From contig NZ_NESC01000001.1 of the NCBI RefSeq assembly GCF_003063575.1, positions 248,001-312,000 of the forward strand: DNA of 64,000 bases, in the 5' to 3' direction. Origin of the DNA: Limnohabitans sp. Jir72 (GTDB lineage Bacteria; Pseudomonadota; Gammaproteobacteria; Burkholderiales; Burkholderiaceae_C). Every line of letters begins with the position of its first letter. The stretch's first letter is position 1. Positions 27,601 through 39,600 of this stretch are shown here, in pieces. The notes under the pieces were generated by a model. That model was not told the DNA's origin and ran no database searches. It worked only from the letters and a program-made list of their open reading frames with translations. The translations under genes and the position numbers were made by a program.

Positions 27601-30600
27601 GTGCCGCCTGTGCCGGTATTGCCGTTGTCGCTGGTGGTCATCGTCAACTTGTCGGTGCCGCTGTAGCCGCTGACGGGTGTGTAGGTCACGGCGTTGGCGC
27701 TGGCCAGCAAGGCGTTCAGGTTGGCTTTGGTGCCGCTCAGGGTGACGCTGCCAGTGCCATTGGTGCCCAGGGTGATGCCGGTGCCGGTGGTGGCCACGTT
27801 GATGGTGCCGTGGTCCACCGCCAGGGTGATGCCAAAGACCAGAGTACCGGCGGGGTCGTCCACGTCGGCAATGGCCAAGCCGGTGATGACTTTGGCGGTG
27901 TCTATGCCGGTGCTTTGTGCGCCGGGCACGGTGTTGACCGGCGCGTCGTTGACGGCTGTCACGCCGAAGCCCAAAGCTGCTGTGGTGGCCGAGTAGGCGC
28001 CGGTGGCGCCTTCAAGGGCGCTGATGTTTTTGTAGGCGCCAGAGGTTGCGCCGTCAGTGCCGTCCCACGTTCTCACAGTGGCCGTGCCTAAGGTGCCATT
28101 GGCGTTGAGGTTGCCTTGGAAGTACACGCGTGCGGTGGATGCCAACACAAAGGCGTTGGTTTCCGATGCCGTGGCCAATGCTGTGGTGAGGTTGAGCCAA
28201 GTGGTGCCACCGTCAATGCTGTACCACGCTGTGCCAAAGGTGGAGGTAATGGGGGCCACAAAGGCTAAGCCCACCGCTGCGCCTTCCACGTCAAGGCTGG
28301 CACCGTTGATGCCGCCCAAGCTGGCGATGGTTTGACCAAAGCTCGCGCCCGAGGGCGCGCCTTGGTCTTCCGCGCTGGCCGTGGAGCTGATGTTGGCGGG
28401 CACAGTGGGCTGGTCGTTGGTGCCGTGGATGGTCACGTCGAGCACTTGGCTGGCGGTGCCGTCCAGGCTCTTGACGGTGATGGTGTCGTGCACGGTGTCC
28501 GTGGCTTTGAGCGCGTTGGTGGTGGCCTTGGTGTTGTCCAAGGTGTAGGTCCAGGCACCGGTGGCGGTGTTGAAGGCGAAGTTGCCGTAGGTGCCTGCCA
28601 AGGTGGTGGGCGTGGCAAAGATGGCTTCGCCGGTGTCCACGTCGGTCACGGTCAGTTTGCCTGTGGCCACGGTGGTGGCGTTGTCTTCGGTCAGGTCGCC
28701 CACAGCTTGGCCGGTGATGGTGGCCGTGTCGTTGGCACCGGTGATGGTGACGACGATGTCTTTGCTGGCGGTGTCGTCCAAGCTGGTGACGGTGAGTTTG
28801 TCGGTGACTTGCTGGCCTGCGGCCAAGGCCTGCGTGGCGGCTTTGGTGTTGTCCAGGGTGTAGGTCCACTGGCCGGTGGTGGTGTCCAGGGCAAAGTTGC
28901 CGTAGGTGCCTGCCAGGCTGGCGGGGGTGGGCGTTTTGAGGCCTGCTTCGCCTGCATCAGGGTCGGTGACGGTGATGGTGCCGGTGGCGGTGGGTGTGCC
29001 TGCAATGGCGTTGGCCACGCCGCCTGCTTCGACCGCTGCACCGGTGATGTCGCCGCCGATGGTGGCGTTGTCGGCCACGGCGCTAACGGTGATCGCGACG
29101 GTGTTGATGGCGCTGGTGGCGCCTGCGCTGTCTTTGGAGACGATGCTCAGGGTGTCTGCGCCGTTGTAGTCGGCGTTGCCTGTGTACTTCACTGTGGCCA
29201 GCGCGGCGTTGATTTGCGCTTGGGTGCCGCTCAGGGTCAGGGTGCTGTTGTCGTTGGCACCCGAGGTGATGGTGGCACCCGACAAGGTGACGTTGATCGT
29301 GCCGTTGAGCACGCTCAAGGTGGTGCTGGCCAGGTTGCCATCGGCGTCGCTTGCGCTGATGCCGGTGATGGCCAGGGCAGTGTCTTCGGCCACGGTTTGT
29401 GCGCCGGGGTAGACGTTGGTGGGGGCAACGTTGCCGACGGTGGCGAGCACGGCTTCGTCACCGCTGTACGGGGTGCTGCCACCGCGTGTGGTGACGTTGA
29501 GTGTGGCACCAGATGCAACGCCTGGGCCTGTGTTGTCGACCACGACGGCACGCAGTTCGGTGTGGCTGGCGGGTGTGCCCACCCATCGCACGAGGTCGGT
29601 GCCTTTGAGGAAGACGGCGGCGCTGGTGCTGGCACTGGTCAGCGCGTTCCAGGTGCTGCCGTTGGTGGAGTATTCCCAATGGCCTGCCGGGTTGGTGGAT
29701 GCGGCTGCAGCTGTGAAGGCGTAGCCTTGCACAGTAGCGCCGGTGTCCACGTCGGTGCTGGCGGGCATGAGCGAGGCCACGGTGGCACCTGCGGCGGGGG
29801 TTGCTTGCGAGGCAAGGTAAGCGTTGAGTTGGCTTGCGCTGAGTGAGTCGACAACGATGTAGCCGTTGCCTGTGGCCCCTTCGCTGTTGGTTGTGTCGGC
29901 ACCTACTGTTAAGGTTGTGGTTGTTTGTGTTGCTGTAAACGTGTAGGTGGCGACGTCCCAGGCGTCCGTTGCTGCGCCGACCGTTTTGTTGTATTCCTGA
30001 CGCGTTGTGCCGTCAGAGATGAACATTGAGCCACCACCAGCAAATTCTGTTGTGGCACCTTGCCATTGCAAAGCCACGGTGTAGGTTTGCCCCACCACAG
30101 TTGTCAATTTTGTCGACATCGATTCGAAGTTGCCGGTTGAGGTGGAGGCCCACATACCGGCCATGCCGCCACCATCAATGGATGTTCCGGCAATAGAAGA
30201 TGCGACCAGTTTACCTTGACCTGTTCCTTGGCCATTTACGCCTGTCAGGGTATCGGGCGTTTGACTTGCAGGTGTCCAGCCAGTGGGTGAGGCACCTACG
30301 ACCGCAACCCCATTGATCGGTGTCAAGCTAAGCGGCGTTCCCGGAACGGTTGCTGTTGACTCAAAAAGACCTGCCTTCGATGTCATGGGCTGACTCGTCA
30401 GAACTGGGGCATCGTTCAGGCCGGTGACGGTGACGGTGATGTCTTTGCTGGCGCTGCCGTCGGTGCTGGTGACGGTGAGTTTGTCTGTGACTTGCTGGCC
30501 TGCGGTCAGGGCCTGCGTGGCGGCCTTGGTGTTGTCCAGGTTGTAGGTCCATGCGCCGGTGGCGGCGTTGAGCACAAAGCTGCCGTAGGTGCCTGCCAGG

Positions 30601-33600
30601 CTGGCGGGCGTTTGCAGGCTGGCTTGGCCTGCGTCGCCGTCGGTCACGGTCACGGTGCCGCTGGCGCTGGCCGTGGTGTCTTCGGTCACGCTGCCGCTGA
30701 AGGTGCCGCCCAAGGTGGCGGCGTCGTCGTGGCCGTGGATGGTGACCTTGATCTCTTGGCTGGCTGTGCCGTCTGCGCTCTTGACGGTGACGGTGTCGTA
30801 CACGGTGTCACCGGTTTTGAGCGCGTTGGTGGCGGCCTTGGTGTTGTCCAAGGTGTAGGTCCAGTCGCCGGTGGCGGTGTTGAGCGTGTAGGTGCCGTAG
30901 GTGCCTGCCAGCGTGGTGGGTGTGGCAAAGATGGCTTCGCCGGTGTCCACGTCGGCCACAGTGAGTTTGCCGCTGGCCACGGTGGTGGCGTTGTCTTCGG
31001 TCAGGTCGCCGACGGCTTGGCCGGTGATGGTGGCCACGTCGTTGGTGCCGGTGATGGTGACGACGATGTCTTGGCTGGCGGTGCCGTCCAAGCTGGTGAC
31101 GGTGAGTTTGTCGGTGACTTTTTGGCCTGCGGTCAGGGCCTGTGTGGCGGCTTTGGTGTTGTCCAGGGTGTAGGTCCACTGGCCGGTGGTGGTGTCCAGG
31201 GCAAAGTTGCCGTAGGTGCCTGCCAGGCTGGCGGGCGTTTGCAGCATGGCTTGGCCTGCGTCAGGGTCGGTGACGGTGATGGTGCCGGTGGCGGTGGGTG
31301 TGCCTGCAATGGCGTTGGCCACGCCGCCTGCTTCGACCGCTGCACCGGTGATGTCGCCGCCGATGGTGGCGTTGTCGGCCACGGCGGTGACGGTGATGGC
31401 GACTTTGTCGGTGTCTTGCGCGCCTTGGCTGTCGGTGGAGACGATGGTGAGTTCGTCTGCGCCGTTGTAGTTGAGATCGCCTTTGTACTGCACGGTGGCC
31501 AGGGCGGCTTTGATTTGCGCCTCGGTGCCGCTCAGGGTCAGGGTGGCGCTGTTGTTGGCACCGGTGCTGATGGTGGCGCCGCCTGCCAGGCTGACGCTGA
31601 GGGTGCCGTGTGCGACGCTGATCTGGCTGGTGGCCAGGTTGCCGTCGGTGTCGGTCACGCTGATGGCGTTGGCTCCGGTGAAGGTCAAGGCGGTGTCTTC
31701 GGCCACGGTTTGCGCGGCGGGCACGGTGTTGAGCGGCGCGACGTTCAGGTTGACGGCGTAGTTTTGCATGGCGTTGGCCACGGTGCCGCCGGTGCCGGTG
31801 ATGCTGGCTTCGATTTGGGTGTTGGCGTCGGCCACCAGTTGGGCGGCGGGCACGACGATGCTGTAGCTGCCGTTGCCTGCGGTGCCGGTGTAGCCCGTGC
31901 CGTTGACCATGATGGTGACGATGTCGTTGGGCGCAAATGCGCCGGTGACTTTGCCGGTGAGGATGATGCTGCCGGTGTTTTCTGCGCTGACGATGATGTT
32001 GTCGGCGGTGACGGGGTCGATGCTCAGCGCCGTGAGCTTGCCTGCGGTGGCTCCGGTTTCGACCACGTAGTCTTGTGCGGCCACGGCGGTTTGCACGGTG
32101 CTGCCGACGGTGGCGGCGATGCGGGCTTCGACTTTGGTGTCGGTGTCGGCGATCAGCTCGGCGGTGGGCACGGGGATGCTGTAGTTGCCTTGTGCGTTGA
32201 CGGTGCCGGTGTAGGTTTTGAGGCCTGTGGGCAGGTCGAGCGTGATGGTGACGGTGTCGCCTGCGGCGAAGGTGCCGGTGGCTTTGCCGGTGAGCGTGGT
32301 GGTGGTCACGCCGCCCTCAGCCACGGTGATGATGTTGTCACCGGTGATGGGGTCGAGCCACAGGGCGGTTTTGGCGGCTTCGGTGTGGGTGTCGCTGTCC
32401 ATGGTGTATGGACGCGGTGTGGCGGTGTAGGTGCCGGTGTTGCCTGCGGCGTCGTGGGCCAGCACGGTGGCGTCCACTTTGTGGTCGCTGTCGGGGCCGA
32501 ATTTGCTGCCGTCGACGCCGCTGATGCTGTAGACGCCTGCGGCGTTGACGGTGCCGCTGTAGTTGGCTGCGCCCACGGTGATGGTGACGAGGTCCCCTGC
32601 CCTGTATTCGCCGGTGACTTTGCCGCTGATGGTGACGGTGCCTGCGGCTTCGTTGCCGGTGATGAGGTCGTCGCCGGTGATGGCGTCGATGCTGATGGCG
32701 CCCACGGGGGCGCTGGTGTCGAGCACGGCGGTGTCTGTGCCTTCGGCAGAGGCTTGGTTGCCTTGGTCGATGAGTTGGGCTTTGACGTTGATGGTGGTGC
32801 CGCTGGCGGGTGCCGTGAGTTCTTTGGTGATGCTGCCTGCGCTGATTTGCGCGGCGGTCAGCACGATGGTTTCGGGCGTGCCGTTGACGGTGACGATCAG
32901 GCGGTCTCCGGCCTTGGCGGCGGTGGGGATGCTGATGTTGACGCCCACGGTGCCGCTGAGTTCGGCGGCGTTGATGTAGGTGTCGTCGTTGGTGTCTTCG
33001 GTGATGGTGACCACGGGTGCACCGGCGATGGTGGTGCGCATGATGGCGCTGTCGGTGGCGTCGGGCGCTGGGCTGGCGTTGCCTGCGGCGTCTTTGATGC
33101 TGGCCGTCACGGTGAAGGTGTTGCTGTCGCCGACGCTGTTGTAGTCGGTGATGACGTATTTGCCTGCGGCGATGTCGGCGGCGGTCAGGGTGACGGTTTG
33201 GTCGTTGTTGCCGCTGGCTTTGATGGTGAGGGTGTCGCCCACGGCTGCGCCTTGGGGCAGGAGCACGGTGACTTTGATGGTGCCGCCGGTGGCGGCCAGC
33301 TCGGCGGCGGTGATGATGCCGTCGCCGGTGGCGGGGGCGTCGGTGTCGATGTTGACGCCGACGGCGCTGATGCGCGGGCCGTTGGGGTTGAGCGGGTCAA
33401 CTTTGCTGAAGTCGGTCAGGTCGAGCTTGGCGCTGTCGGTGCCGGGGTTGCTGATGTTGCCCGAGGAGGCGGCTTTGAGTGTGGCGCTGACGGCGAAAGT
33501 GCTGCCGTCTGCAGGTGCTGCAAAGCTGGTCAAGATGCCGTTGGCGATTTGCGTGGCGGTGAGCGTGAAGGTTTGCGGTGTGTTGACGCCGTCGGTGACG

Positions 33601-36600
33601 GTGATGGTGTCGCCCACCGCTGCGCCTGTGGGCACGGTGACTTTGACGTCGATTTGGCCCGAGAGTTCGGCTTTGTTGATGTAGCCGTTGTTGTCGGCGT
33701 CTTCGAGGATTTTCACGTCTGGCGCGCCGGCCAGGTTGGTGTCGATGGTGGCGCTGTCGCTGACTTTGCCGCTGGTGTTTTTGGCCAGGTCGCTCAGCTC
33801 GGCTGTGGCGACAAAGTTGGTGCCGTTGGCCGGTGCGTTGAAGACGACGAGCACTTGGCGGGCTGCGACTTGTTCGGCGCTGAGGGTGAAGTTTTGTGGC
33901 ACGTTGCCGGTGCCTTCGACCACCAGGGTGTCGCCTGCTTTGGCGTCTGCGGACAGGGTGACGGTGGCGTTGATCTTGCCGCCGGTCAGCTCGCTGACGC
34001 CGAGGACGGCGTTGTTGTCACCGTCCGAGGTGATGACGATGCTGACGTTTTTGCTGGCGTTGGCGGGGTTGGTGTCGGGGCCGAAGTTGGAGGTGTCCAG
34101 TTTGGCGCTGTCGGTGGCTTCAGGGGTGGCGTTGCCAGCGGCGTCTTTGAGGATGGCTTTGATGTTGGCGCTTTGGCCTTCGGCGGGCACGGGCACGCCT
34201 GTGAGCGTGACTTGGCCTGCGGTGATGGCAGCGGCGTCGATGGTGACGGTTTGTGTGCTGCCGTCGGTCAGTGTGAAGGTGACTTTGTCGCCCAAGCTGA
34301 CTTTGGTTTTGTCAAAGCTGGCGCTGACGCTGAGGCTGGTTTTGTTGCCCAGTTCGGTGCGGTTGATCCAGCCGTCGTTGTTGCCGTCGGTGTCGATGGT
34401 CAGGCCCAGGGCGTTGCCGCCGTTGGGCAGTGTGGTGTCGATGGTGGCGGTGTCTGTGCCTTCGGCCGAGGCTTGGTTGCCTTGGTCGATCAACTGTGCC
34501 TTGACGGTGACGGTTTGGCCGTTGGTGGCGCTGACTTCGCGGGTGATGCTGCCTGCGGCGATTTGCGCGGACGACAGGACGATGGTTTCTGGCGTGCCGT
34601 TGATGTTGACGATGAGGCGGTCGCCTGCCTTGGCGGCGGCGGGCACGGAGATGTTGACGCCCACGGTGCCGCTGAGTTCAGCGGCGTTGATGTAGGTGTC
34701 GTCGTTGGTGTCTTCGGTGATGGTGACCACCGGCGCACCTGCGATGGTGGTGCGCATGATGGCGCTGTCGGTGGCGTCGGGCGTGGGGCTGGCGTTGCCT
34801 GCGGCGTCTTTGATGCTGGCCGTCACGGTGAAGGTGTTGCTGTCGCCGACGCTGTTGTAGTCGGTGATGACGTATTTGCCTGCGGCGATGTCGGCGGCGG
34901 TCAGGGTGACGGTTTGGTCGTTGTTGCCGCTGGCTTTGATGGTGAGGGTGTCGCCCACGGCTGCGCCTTGGGGCAGGAGCACGGTGACTTTGATGGTGCC
35001 GCCGGTGGCGGCCAGCTCGGCGGCGGTGATGATGCCGTCGCCGGTGGCGGGGGCGTCGGTGTCGATGTTGACGCCGACGGCGCTGATGCGCGGGCCGTTG
35101 GGGTTGAGCGGGTCAACTTTGCTGAAGTCGGTCAGGTCGAGCTTGGCGCTGTCGGTGCCGGGGTTGCTGATGTTGCCCGAGGAGGCGGCTTTGAGTGTGG
35201 CGCTGACGGCGAAAGTGCTGCCGTCTGCAGGTGCTGCAAAGCTGGTGAGGATGCCGTTGGCGATTTGCGTGGCGGTGAGCGTGAAGGTTTGCGGTGTGTT
35301 GACGCCGTCGGTGACGGTGATGGTGTCGCCCACCGCTGCGCCTGTGGGCACGGTGACTTTGACGTCGATTTGGCCCGAGAGTTCGGCTTTGTTGATGTAG
35401 CCGTTGTTGTCGGCGTCTTCGAGGATTTTCACGTCTGGCGCGCCGGCCAGGTTGGTGTCGATGGTGGCGCTGTCGCTGACTTTGCCGCTGGTGTTTTTGG
35501 CCAGGTCGCTCAGCTCGGCTGTGGCCACAAAGTTGGTGCCGTTGGCCGGTGCGTTGAAGACGACGAGCACTTGGCGGGCTGCGACTTGTTCGGCGCTGAG
35601 GGTGAAGTTTTGTGGCACGTTGCCGGTGCCTTCGACCACCAGGGTGTCGCCTGCTTTGGCGTCTGCGGACAGGGTGACGGTGGCGTTGATCTTGCCGCCG
35701 GTCAGCTCGCTGACGCCGAGGACGGCGTTGTTGTCACCGTCCGATGTGATGACGATGCTGACGTTTTTGCTGGCGTTGGCAGGGTTGGTGTCGGGGCCGA
35801 AGTTGGAGGTGTCCAGTTTGGCGCTGTCGGTGGCTTCAGGGGTGGCGTTGCCAGCGGCGTCTTTGAGGATGGCTTTGATGTTGGCGCTTTGGCCTTCGGC
35901 GGGCACGGGCACGTTGGTGAGCGTGACTTGGCCTGCGGTGATGGCAGCGGCGTCGATGGTGACGGTTTGTGTGCTGCCGTCGGTCAGGGTGAAGGTGACT
36001 TTGTCGTTCAAGCTGACTTTGGTTTTGTCAAAGCTGGCGCTGACGCTGAGGCTGGTTTTGTTGCCCAGTTCGGTGCGGTTGATCCAGCCGTCGTTGTTGC
36101 CATCGGTGTCGATGGTCAGGCCCAGGGCGTTGCCGCCGTTGGGCAGTGTGGTGTCGATGGTGGCGGTGTCTGTGCCTTCTGGGCTGGCTTGGTTGCCTTG
36201 GTCGATGAGTTGGGCTTTGACGTTGATGGTGCTGCCGTCGGCGGGGGCGGTCAGTTCTTTGGTGATGACGCCTGCGGCGATTTGCGCGGCGGTGAGCACG
36301 ATGTTGTCGGGCGTGCTGGTGCCGTTGATGTTGACGGTGACTTTGAGGGTGTCGCCTGCTTTGGCAGCGGCAGGCACGGTGATGGTGACGCCGACGGTGC
36401 CGTTGAGTTCGGTGGTGTTGATGTAGGTGTCGTCGTTGGTGTCTTCGGTGATGGTGACCACGGGTGCACCTGCGATGACGGTGCGCATGATGGCGCTGTC
36501 AGTCGCGTCGGGCGTCGGGCTGGCGTTGCCTGCGGCGTCGTGGATGTTGGCGCTGACGGTGAAGGTGTTGCCGTTGGTGACGCTGCTGTAGTCGCTGATG

Positions 36601-39600
36601 ACGATTTGTTTGGCTGCGATGTCGGCGGCTGTGAGCGTGATGACGCGTTGGCTGTTGCCGCTGGCGTCCACTGTCAGGGTGTCGCCCACGGCTGCGCCTG
36701 CGGGCAGGCTGATGGTGACTTTGATTTTGCCGCCGGTGGCGGCCAGTTCGGCGGCGGTGATGATGCCGTCGCCGGTGGCGGGGGCGTCGGTGTCGATGTT
36801 GACGCCGACGGCGCTGATGCGTTTGCTGGCGTCGGTGGGGTCGACTTTGCTGAAGTCGGTCAGGTCGACGATGGCGCTGTCTGTGCCGGGGGCGCTGACG
36901 ATGCCTGTGGGGGCGTTGCCGCCGGTGGCTTTGAGCGTGGCGGTGACGGCGAAGTTGCTGCCGTCTGCGGGGGCTGCAAAGCTGGTGAGGATGCCGTTGG
37001 CGATTTGCGTGGCTGTGAGGACAAAGGTTTGCGGCACGCCGTTGCCGTCGGTGACGGTGATGGTGTCGCCGGGCACTGCGCCTGCGGGGGCGGTGATTTT
37101 GACGTCGATTTGGCCGTTGAGTTCGGCTTTGTTGATGTAGCCGTTGCTGTCGGCGTCTTCGAGGATTTGCACGCCCGGCGCGCCGGCCAGGTTGGTGTTG
37201 ATGGTGGCGCTGTCGGTGACTTTGTTGCTGGTGTTTTTGGCCAGGTCGCTCAGTTGGGCAGCGGCGGTGAAGGTGGTGCCGTTGGCGGGTACGTTGGCAA
37301 AGGTGACGAGCACGGCTTTGTCAATGATTTGCTGGGCGCTGAGGGTGATGGTTTGGGCGTTGTTGCCGGTGCCTTCCACCACCAGGGTGTCGCCTGCTTT
37401 GGCGTCTGCGGACAGGCCTACTTTGACGAGGATTTTGCCGCTGGCGAGTTCGTTGACGTCGAGCACGCCTTGGCCTGTGCCTTGGGCGTCAGAGGTGATG
37501 TCGATGGTGATGTTTTTGTTGGCGTTGGCGGGGTCGACGTTGGGGTCCACGGGGCCGAAGTTGGAGGTGTCGACTTTGGCGGTGTCGGTGGCCTCGGGGG
37601 TGGCGTTGCCAGCCGTGTCTTTGAGCACGGCTTTGACGGTCATGCTTTGGCCTTCGGCGGGCACGGGTACGCCTGTGAGCGTGACTTGGCCTGCGCTTTG
37701 GGCTGCGGCGTCGATGGTGACGGTTTGTGTGCTGCCGTCTGGCAGGGTGAAGGTGATTTTTTCGCCGACTTCGACTTTGGTGGCGTCAAATTTGGCGGTG
37801 ACGCTGACGGTGGTTTTGGTGACGTTGTTGGCAACGAGTTCGCTGCGGTTGAGCCAGCCGTCGTTGTTGGTGTCGGCGTCGATGGTCAGGGCCAGGGCGT
37901 TGCCGCCGTTGGGCAGTGTGGTGTCCACACGCGCTGTGTCGGAGCCTTCGGCCGAGAGTTGGCCGCCGACGTCGAGCTGGGCTTTGACGGTGATGGCTTG
38001 CCCGTTGACGGGGGTGACTTCTCGGGTGATGGTTTGCGCGCTGATTTGCGCGGCCGTCAGCACGATGGTTTCGGGCGTGCCGTTGATGGTGACGATGAGT
38101 TTGTCACCGGCTTTGGCAGCCGTGGGGATGGTGATGTTGACACCGACGGTGCCGCTCAGTTCGGCGGCGTTGATGAACCCGTCGTCGTTGGCGTCTTCGG
38201 TGATGACGACGACCGGGGCACCCGAGACGGTGGTGCGCATGAGGGCGCTGTCTGTGGCGTCGGGCACGGGGCTGGTGTTGCCTGCAGGGTCTTTGATGCT
38301 GGCGGTGACGTTGAAGGTGTTGTTGTCACCGACGCTGTTGTAGTCGGTGATGACGATTTGCTTGGCCGCAATGTCGGCGGCGGTCAGGGTGATGTTTTTG
38401 TCACTGTTGCCGCTGGCTTTGACGGTGAGGGTGTCGCCCACGGCTGCGCCTGCGGGCAGGCTGATGGTGACCTTGATTTTGCCGCCGGTGTTGGCCAGTT
38501 CGGCGGCGGTGATGATGCCGTCGCCGGTGCCTGTGGCGTCGGTGTCGATGTTGACGCCGACGGCGCTGATGCGCGTGCCGTTGGGGTTGAGCGGGTCAGG
38601 TTTGCTGAAGTCGGTCAGGTCGACGATGGCGCTGTCTGTGCCGGGGGCGCTGACGATGCCTGTGGGGGCGTTGCCGCCGGTGGCTTTGAGCGTGGCGGTG
38701 ACGGCGAAGTTGCTGCCGTCTGCGGGGGCTGCAAAGCTGGTGAGGATGCCGTTGGCGATTTGCGTGGCTGTGAGGACAAAGGTTTGCGGCACGCCGTTGC
38801 CGTCGGTGACGGTGATGGTGTCGCCGGGCACTGCGCCTGCGGGGGCGGTGATTTTGACGTCGATTTGGCCGTTGAGTTCGGCTTTGTTGATGTAGCCGTT
38901 GCTGTCGGCGTCTTCGAGGATTTGCACGCCTGGCGCGCCGGCCAGGTTGGTGTTGATGGTGGCGCTGTCGGTGACTTTGTTGCTGGTGTTTTTGGCCAGG
39001 TCGCTCAGTTGGGCAGCGGCGGTGAAGGTGGTGCCGTTGGCGGGTACGTTGGCAAAGGTGACGAGCACGGCTTTGTCAATGATTTGCTGGGCGCTGAGGG
39101 TGATGGTTTGGGCGTTGTTGCCGGTGCCTTCCACCACCAGGGTGTCGCCTGCTTTGGCGTCTGCGGACAGGCCTACTTTGACGAGGATTTTGCCGCTGGC
39201 GAGTTCGTTGACGTCGAGTACGCCTTGGCCTGTGCCTTGGGCGTCAGAGGTGATGTCGATGGTGATGTTTTTGTTGGCGTTGGCCGGGTCGACGTTGGGG
39301 TCCACGGGGCCGAAGTTGGAGGTGTCGACTTTGGCGGTGTCGGTGGCCTCAGGGGTGGCGTTGCCAGCCGTGTCTTTGAGCACGGCTTTGACGATGAGGC
39401 TTTGGCCTTCGGCCGGGGTGGCCACGGTCACGGCGACTTGGTTGGCGGCTTTGGCTGCGGCGTCGATGGTGACGGTTTGTGTGCTGCCGTCGGCCAGGGT
39501 GAAGGTGACTTTGTCGCCGATGTCGACTTTGCTGCCGTCAAAGGTGGCTTTGACGGTGACGGTGGGGCTGGCGGTGCCGTTGGTGACGAGTTCGCTGCGG

